This document shows, one piece after another, positions 58,487 to 64,000 of a DNA stretch of 64,000 nt. The notes under the pieces are model-generated. The model ran no database searches. It had not been told where the DNA came from and saw only the letters and a program-made list of their open reading frames with translations. Source of the stretch: Ilex aquifolium (lineage: Eukaryota > Streptophyta > Magnoliopsida > Aquifoliales > Aquifoliaceae); assembly GCA_951799425.1 (NCBI GenBank), contig OX637396.1:35642701-35706700 (forward strand), in the 5' to 3' direction. How positions within the stretch are numbered: the first letter of the stretch is position 1; each line of letters begins with the position of its first letter. A program made the translations under genes and the position numbers.

Positions 58487-58729
58487 TGAAAGAACTCTCT
58501 ATTGTCTCTTATGTCATCAATTGACATATACAGAACAAGAATCACAAGACAAACATTGAATGCAAGTGATTGAATTCTCATGCTAGAAACCTTCCTATAT
58601 ATATACAAGGATGCTTGATGACATGCCTAACTTTGTTAGGTATGTCATCCCTAACAAAGTTAGGCATGTCTTGTTAGGCATGTCAAAGTTTGTTAGGCAT
58701 GTCAAAGTTAGGCATGTCTTCACTTAACA
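58487..58729 (-). repeat. 5' LTR of the intact Copia element
   Basis: 243 bp; no difference from the 3' LTR was seen base by base. It would carry the element promoter and could also terminate transcripts coming from the NLR2 promoter. Confidence 0.96.
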
Positions 58730-58734
58730 CCAAC
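58730..58734. repeat. Right target-site duplication CCAAC
   Basis: Matches 53878-53882; the NLR2 frame resumes immediately. Confidence 0.95.
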
Positions 58735-59774
58735 GCATGTTGAGCCAATAAACATAAACAATCATCATCGTCCAACACCTTTGGATTGTGAGATGGGACG
58801 GAACCCATGGTTAATGCAATGCGTTCATCTCGAGTCGTAACAATAATTTTACTTCCAGGTGCTCCAACTCGAAAAGGAGCACGCAGGAGATCTCATTTTA
58901 CGTAGTCCAGATTCCAAACATCGTCTAGAACAAGGAGAAATTTTTTTCCAAAAAGTTTCTCTTTAAGACTTACTTGGGCCGTATCCAAGTACTTGAAGTT
59001 ACGATTCTCTTTGGTCGCTGATTCATAAATTTTGCTTGTTATCAAGAGCACATCAAACTCTTCAGAAACACACACCCATGCTTTCAGATCAAAGAAATCC
59101 TCGGCTTTCTCATCATTGTAGACAAGTTGAGCAAGAGTGGTCTTGCCAAGACCGCCCATACCAACTATTGGAATGACGGATGGTTCATCATTACTTGATT
59201 CACCGTTGAGCAACAATCCAAGTATTTCTTGTTTATCCTTTTCCCGACCATAAACATGGGGCTCATCCACCAAGGAAGTAGTCATTCTCTCTGTTCCTGT
59301 GTTTGACCTTACTTCGGGACTGACCCTCAAACCCAGGACATCTGTTTGGTTTGCAATATCTTCTAATCTAGTAGTGATCTCCTCAATCTTGGGGCCCAAC
59401 TTGATTTTGAGCGCAATGGATCTAGGGAAACTGCTACAACAAGTAGGGAGGAAGTTCCGAACCCTGCTTGTGGAAGCCTCAGGCTCCGAATTCACTTCAT
59501 GTGCCAAAGCTTCAGTCTCAATCTCGTCCACCAGATCATCCACGTCGTAAGCCAGATCCCTCAGTTCCGCCAGCCACAGTTTCACAGTTTCGTCCTTTAT
59601 TTGCTTGGCCTCAACATCGTTGAGCACCGCTCTAATTGTCGACAGCAGTTTGCGCAATTTCATCAACTGGGTAAAAATCCCCTCGCTGCGAGCAAATTTC
59701 AACAGCTCGCTAGAGGCCAATCTGTCAAACAGCACACTTAAGAACGCACCCAGAAAAACTTCAATGATGGCCAT

Positions 59775-60060
59775 TGGTTTGAAGTTGAGGAAATCTGGGA
59801 AGGATGGGTTTCTTGTATCTCAAAGCTGGTTAAGGCCTCAAGTCAAAGTGATGAAAGAAGAAGAAAGGAGTTGTTAGTGGTTTGTGCAAGAGGTCTTGAG
59901 TTGGGTCACTGGTTTTTCATATGTTCGAGAGGGACAAATGATAGAGAAAACGTAGTTGTCTGCATATGTAATAAGAAATCCGTATGTTGTAAGTACTTAT
60001 TTGATATGTAAGATTAGTTGCAATTCAATGAGATTAAATTCTAGGGTTTAATATTTCAAT
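59775..60060 (-). promoter_or_regulatory. NLR2 upstream region with a conserved W-box
   Basis: agtcaaa at 59841-59847 is TTTGACT on the gene strand, 70 bases upstream of the start. It lies in the same ggcct-aagtcaa context as NLR1 (4474-4485). No TATA box was fixed. Confidence 0.4.
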
Positions 60061-61300
60061 TTTTTTGCTAAATTCACGTTAATTTGAATATATACTGAAT
60101 TGTACACACCTTTGATGTTTCTTAACTTCAAAATTTAAATTTTCTACTTTGGATTCCATTCCTCTCCCACTTTAGAAAAGTATATGAAAAAAGAATCTGT
60201 AAAAGCCTTAATGCATTCACCACTTCCTCTCCTTTAGACTCTTTAATTCAACATTTTGCATACTTTTCATAAAGTTTATAGAGATTGGGGCCTGCATTTT
60301 GTCGTTACTTTTTCTTTAACAATTGGAATCTTTGGAATTTTTTTATCTTCCCCCAAATATTATAAATAATAACTTAGTTCAATGATAAAGTTATAATTAT
60401 TTGTAATTGACTAGTGAACATTGGGATCAATCATAAATAATTTTAATTAATTATAACTTCCTTTTAAAATGGTATAACTAGATATTTAAATTTTTTTTCT
60501 CATAATATTTTACGATCGATTGTAACTTTTTGAGTTGTAACTCAGACACTCAAAAAATTATAAGCTAATCTTAAAATATTAAGGCTTCCAATACCGCGTA
60601 TGCCCAAAAATTCAACATGACAAAGAAAAAGAGAAAGCAGAAAGAGAAAAGAAGAGCCAATGGCTTTTTTTTTTTTTTTGTGTAGAGACCAAATGGCCAA
60701 CCTGGGCGGCGGACAAGAGGAAGTCGTGGTCCTACGCTGCCCACCACCATGAATGACAGGACCACAGCCCTTAGACATGAACTAGGGTGGCCTTATAAGA
60801 AGAAAAAAAATATTGGTTTTTTTCAAAAAGAACCATTGATGGGCATTTTGCCAAAAAAAAGGGGTAAATCTCATAAATCGACCCCTTTCGTTAAGATTAA
60901 TCAATAAATGATATAAATTTCGTTAAGATTAACTGTTAAATAAAATAGAATTTGTTAAGTTTAACCGTTAGTTCGTTTAATTTAATGATTAATCTTAACA
61001 GAATAGGCAATTAAAATAAATTACATAGTTCATAGGGTGAATTATCATGGGGCAATTTTAAACAAAAGCGATAGTAGATTTACTCAAAAAAAAAAAAACA
61101 ATAGTATGCACCAAGGGGGCATCCTAGCACGATATACCCTTGATATATGATTACCGAGATTTATCTGTCCCTACTCCAAAATTTAAGAAACAATATATTG
61201 AAGAAGATAAGTTATTTATGCATCAAAAGGGTGTCCTAGAATAAAGCTATTAAATGATTTGATTAGTCCCAACTCTTCTTGATTTTAGCTATTCTTTCCA
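60061..61300. repeat. NLR2 5' flank duplicated at 23828-26940
   Basis: It holds the four blocks described for the copy at 23828-26940, here without the insertions. No gene. A T-run at 60667-60681 and minus-strand low-complexity frames at 60542-60778 are not coding. Confidence 0.7.
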
Positions 61301-61849
61301 GTTTGAGATTTATTTAGATTAATTGTAATAGTGATATATGAAACTTGTAATAATCATCAATCGTTATATATAAAAAAATAAATAAATTAAACATACTAGT
61401 TAAGAAAAACTAAAGGAGATTTGAAATTGAATATATATATATATAATTATTTTTTTAATATGTAACGACATCGAGTGTTACAGTTCCATCTATAATATTA
61501 GAATCTAATTAATCTACCATATAACATTAGAATAAGCACCCAAATATGAAGCCGGCCTTAGGGCTAGGCCTCTACGGTGGCTCCCTGGGACTCTCGACTG
61601 AAATCAGAGGCCTTCGACTTCAATCCGAGTTTTTTTTTTTTAGCAAGTTTTTTAACTTACTCGATTCCCCAGAGCACAAGTTGGGTTGAAAAACTTGAAT
61701 GGATTGATTTTTCAATCTCAATTCGCTTAATTTTTAACCCTTAAGTAAAAGTTCCTTCATCGAGATATCTAATAATTTGAATCTGATAATTCTTTAGCTT
61801 AATAAATAAAATTTGGATATAGATTAATTTACTAAAAATGGACCCAGAA
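61301..61849. other. Intergenic, no gene found
   Basis: AT-rich; a small (AT)n at 61432-61446. Confidence 0.4.
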
Positions 61850-63850
61850 GGATTGAAATAGTCCGGATGAGGATCATATCTAAATGGATCTAATTGAAAT
61901 ATTCTCCGTTCAATTAGAACCTAATCTATTGATCGTCCAGTCTAGACTAGGTTGAGAAGACCATTATAGGGTCTTTCTTAATTATATCTTTGAAAGGGAT
62001 AAAAGTATAAATAATCCAACTGTATGTCTCAATGAGGTGTACTTATAAATATTTTATGAAAGATGCCATAGAGGTTGTTTGTATGTGGAAGGAGTGAATG
62101 GGACAGATCTAAATTCTTGCAACAAAAAAAAATTTATATTTTGACCCCTTTAACTATATCTTTTATCTTACATTATTCCCTCAACTATTACGTTTCTCAT
62201 ATTTCACCTCCAATTGTGAGTGTTGATTACACATTACCACACTCATAAACATTAGAATGTATATATATTGCTCCATACATGGAAATTTTCCGTACAAACA
62301 ATGACCAAAGTTTGGTCGGTGTAAAATCAACAAAAATAATTGAGGGCTAACATATGAAAGTCAATAGCCAAGGGAATGATTAATTTGCTAACTATAAGCT
62401 TGGAAGGATTAAAATAGTTCAGATGAGGATCATATCTAAATGGATCTAATTGGGATATTCTTCGTTCAATCAAAACCTAATCTATTTATCGCCCTACATA
62501 GACCAAGTTGAAAAAAACCATTGTAGGGTCTTTCTTAATTATATTTTTGAAAGGGACAAAAACATAAATAATTCAATTATCTTCATCAATGAGGTGTACT
62601 TATAAATATTTTATGGAAGATGCCATAGAGGTTGTTTGTACGTGGAATGGGCAAAAGAGAAGAGTAGCAAGAAAGGAGTGAATGGGCCAAATGTTAACTA
62701 AATTCTTGAAAACAAATTATATTTTGACCCCTTTAACTATATCTTTTATCTTATATTATCCCCTCAACTATTACATTTCTTATATTTCACCCCAATTGTG
62801 AGTGTTGATTACACATTACCACACTCATAAACATTAGAATGTATATATATTGCTCCATACATGAAAATTTTCCGTATAAACAATGACCAAAGTAATATAT
62901 GAAAGTCAATAGCTAAGGGAAGGATTAATTTGCTAAGCCTAGAAAGATTAAAATAGTTTGGATGAGGATCATATCTAAAGGGATCTAATTGGGATATTTT
63001 TCGCTCAATTAGAACATAATCTATTGATCGCCCTATTTAGACCATGTTAAAAAAACCATTATAGGGTATTTCTTGATTATATCTTTGAAAGGGACAAAAA
63101 CATAAATAATTCGATTATCTTCATCAATGTGGTGTACTTATAAATATTTTATGGAAGATGCCATAGAGGTTGTTTGTATGTGGAATGGACAAAAGAAAAG
63201 AGTACCAAGAGAGGAGTGAATGGGCTAGACTTGGAATGATTAAAATAATTCAGATAAGGATCATATATAAGTGGATCTAATTGGGATATTCTAAGTTCAA
63301 TCAGAACCTAATCTATTGACCGCCCTATGTAGACCAAGTTGAGAAAAATCATTATAGAGTCTTTCTTAATTATATCTTTGAAAGGGACAAAAACATAAAT
63401 AATCCAATTCTCTGCATCAATGAGTTGTACATATAGATATTTTATGTAAGATTCCATACAGGTTGTTTGGACAAAAGAAAAGAGTACAAAAGTAGGAGTA
63501 AATGGGCCAGATGTTTAGCTGTACATAGATATTTTATGAGGTGTACTTATAAATAATTCAATTATCTTCATCAATGAGGTGTACTTATAAATATTTTATG
63601 GAAGATGCCATAGAGGTTTGTTTGTATGTGGAATGGATCAAAGTAAAGAGTACCAAGAAAGGGTGAATGGGCCACTGTTAACTAAATTCTTGAAAATAAT
63701 TATATTTTGACCCCCTTAACTATATCTTTTATCTTACAGTATCCCCTAAATTATTTTGTTTTTCATATTACACTTCCAATTGTGAGTATTGATTTCACAT
63801 TACCACACTCATAAACATTAGAATGTATATATATTGCTCAAAATTACTGT
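61850..63850. repeat. Diverged long tandem array
   Basis: ggatcatatctaaatggatc recurs at about 61870, 62425, 62965 and 63258, and atgccatagaggttgtttgt at about 62065, 62625, 63160 and 63607. Periods are about 550, 540 and 290 bp, with a partial unit at the end. Each unit also holds ccacactcataaacattagaatgtatatatattgct-like text (62240, 62818, 63803). Noncoding. Confidence 0.8.
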
Positions 63851-64000
63851 TAAAAAAAAGAGTTAAAAAAGAACAAACACAACTTTAATTATTTGGGTAT
63901 CATGAGTTTGGATTGTGGAGATAACCTTTAGGTATGTGGGATAAAAATTTCGTACATGTGATCCTTCTGAGACCCTGTTGGATCCTTACACTTATTTTTA
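63851..64000. other. End of window, nothing recognised
   Basis: No feature supported. Confidence 0.4.

Larger units (their letters stand above)
53883..58729 (-). mobile_element. Full-length, apparently intact Ty1/Copia retrotransposon
   Basis: 4847 bp with 243-bp LTRs at 53883-54125 and 58487-58729 that read identical, a tRNA-iMet primer site, one 1433-codon gag-pol frame, a polypurine tract and perfect CCAAC target duplications. Every part needed for autonomous movement is present. It lies in the same orientation as NLR2. Identical LTRs mean a very recent insertion. Lineage within Copia is not settled; short LTRs and a single compact ORF fit Ale/Retrofit- or Ivana-type groups. Confidence 0.97.
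50927..59774 (-). pseudogene. NLR2: CNL pseudogene, paralogue of NLR1, split by a Copia element
   Basis: It starts MAIIEVFLGAFLSVL at 59774, matching Met4 of NLR1, and ends near HISQQT at 50927. With the element and one CCAAC copy removed, the frame runs through: 1331 sense or stop codons against 1345 in NLR1, with no net frameshift. The P-loop GMGGLGKTT and kinase-2 LLVLDDVW are present. Three in-frame stops break it: TGA 58893-58895 (codon 294, Trp TGG in NLR1), TAA 53237-53239 (codon 562) and TGA 51200-51202 (codon 1241, again TGG in NLR1). A 10-codon deletion lies before ISPKARH. The Copia element interrupts codon 347 between QHA and LGTSNFG in the RNBS-C/ARC1 region. LRR text is very close to NLR1, so duplication was recent. 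It cannot make a full receptor. Confidence 0.93.

Noticed and set aside
1-64000. tRNA, rRNA or organelle insert
   Set aside because: No cloverleaf, rRNA core or plastid gene text was noticed; the only tRNA-related text is the two primer binding sites.

Overview
The window is nuclear DNA from a flowering plant, almost certainly a eudicot. It is AT-rich, with intron-poor coiled-coil NB-ARC LRR (CNL) resistance genes of the RPP13-like-1 type, plant Ty3/Gypsy (Tat) and Ty1/Copia LTR retrotransposons, small TIR elements and many simple repeats. I cannot name the species. All NLR copies and all three LTR elements have their sense strand on minus.

Layout. 327-4373 is an intact single-exon CNL gene (NLR1) with its promoter to the right. 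4833-5937 is a small TIR element. 6664-20016 is a complete but decayed Gypsy/Tat element: two LTRs, minus-strand gag-pol full of stops, and between pol and the 3' LTR a 6.4 kb region with two spliced PLUS-strand genes sharing one domain (the second intact) plus three tandem-repeat blocks. 20017-28960 has no gene; it holds a diverged copy of an NLR 5' flank, a LINE-type RNase H relic and a MITE. 28961-32012 is a Copia element reduced to one LTR, its RT/RNase H end and about 20 bp of the other LTR. 32013-42590 is intergenic, with a hAT-type element (38277-39440) and a long inverted repeat. 42590-50340 carries a third NLR 3'-end relic and two diverged tandem blocks with exon-like pieces. 50927-59774 is a second CNL (NLR2), a close relative of NLR1, now a pseudogene with three in-frame stops and a 4847-bp Copia element inserted in its NB-ARC region. 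61850-63850 is a diverged tandem array.

How it fits together. This is an NLR cluster that grew by local duplication (NLR1, NLR2, the 43-kb relic, repeated 5' and 3' flanks) and was then hit by transposons. The Copia in NLR2 is young: both 243-bp LTRs read identically, the CCAAC target duplication is perfect, and the 1433-codon polyprotein is open. It lies in the same orientation as NLR2, so its 3' LTR could drive the downstream half of that gene. The Tat element is older, and its own antisense gene pair is the most unusual system here.

Limits: all alignments were made by eye; intron borders, lineage names and repeat boundaries without target duplications are inference.
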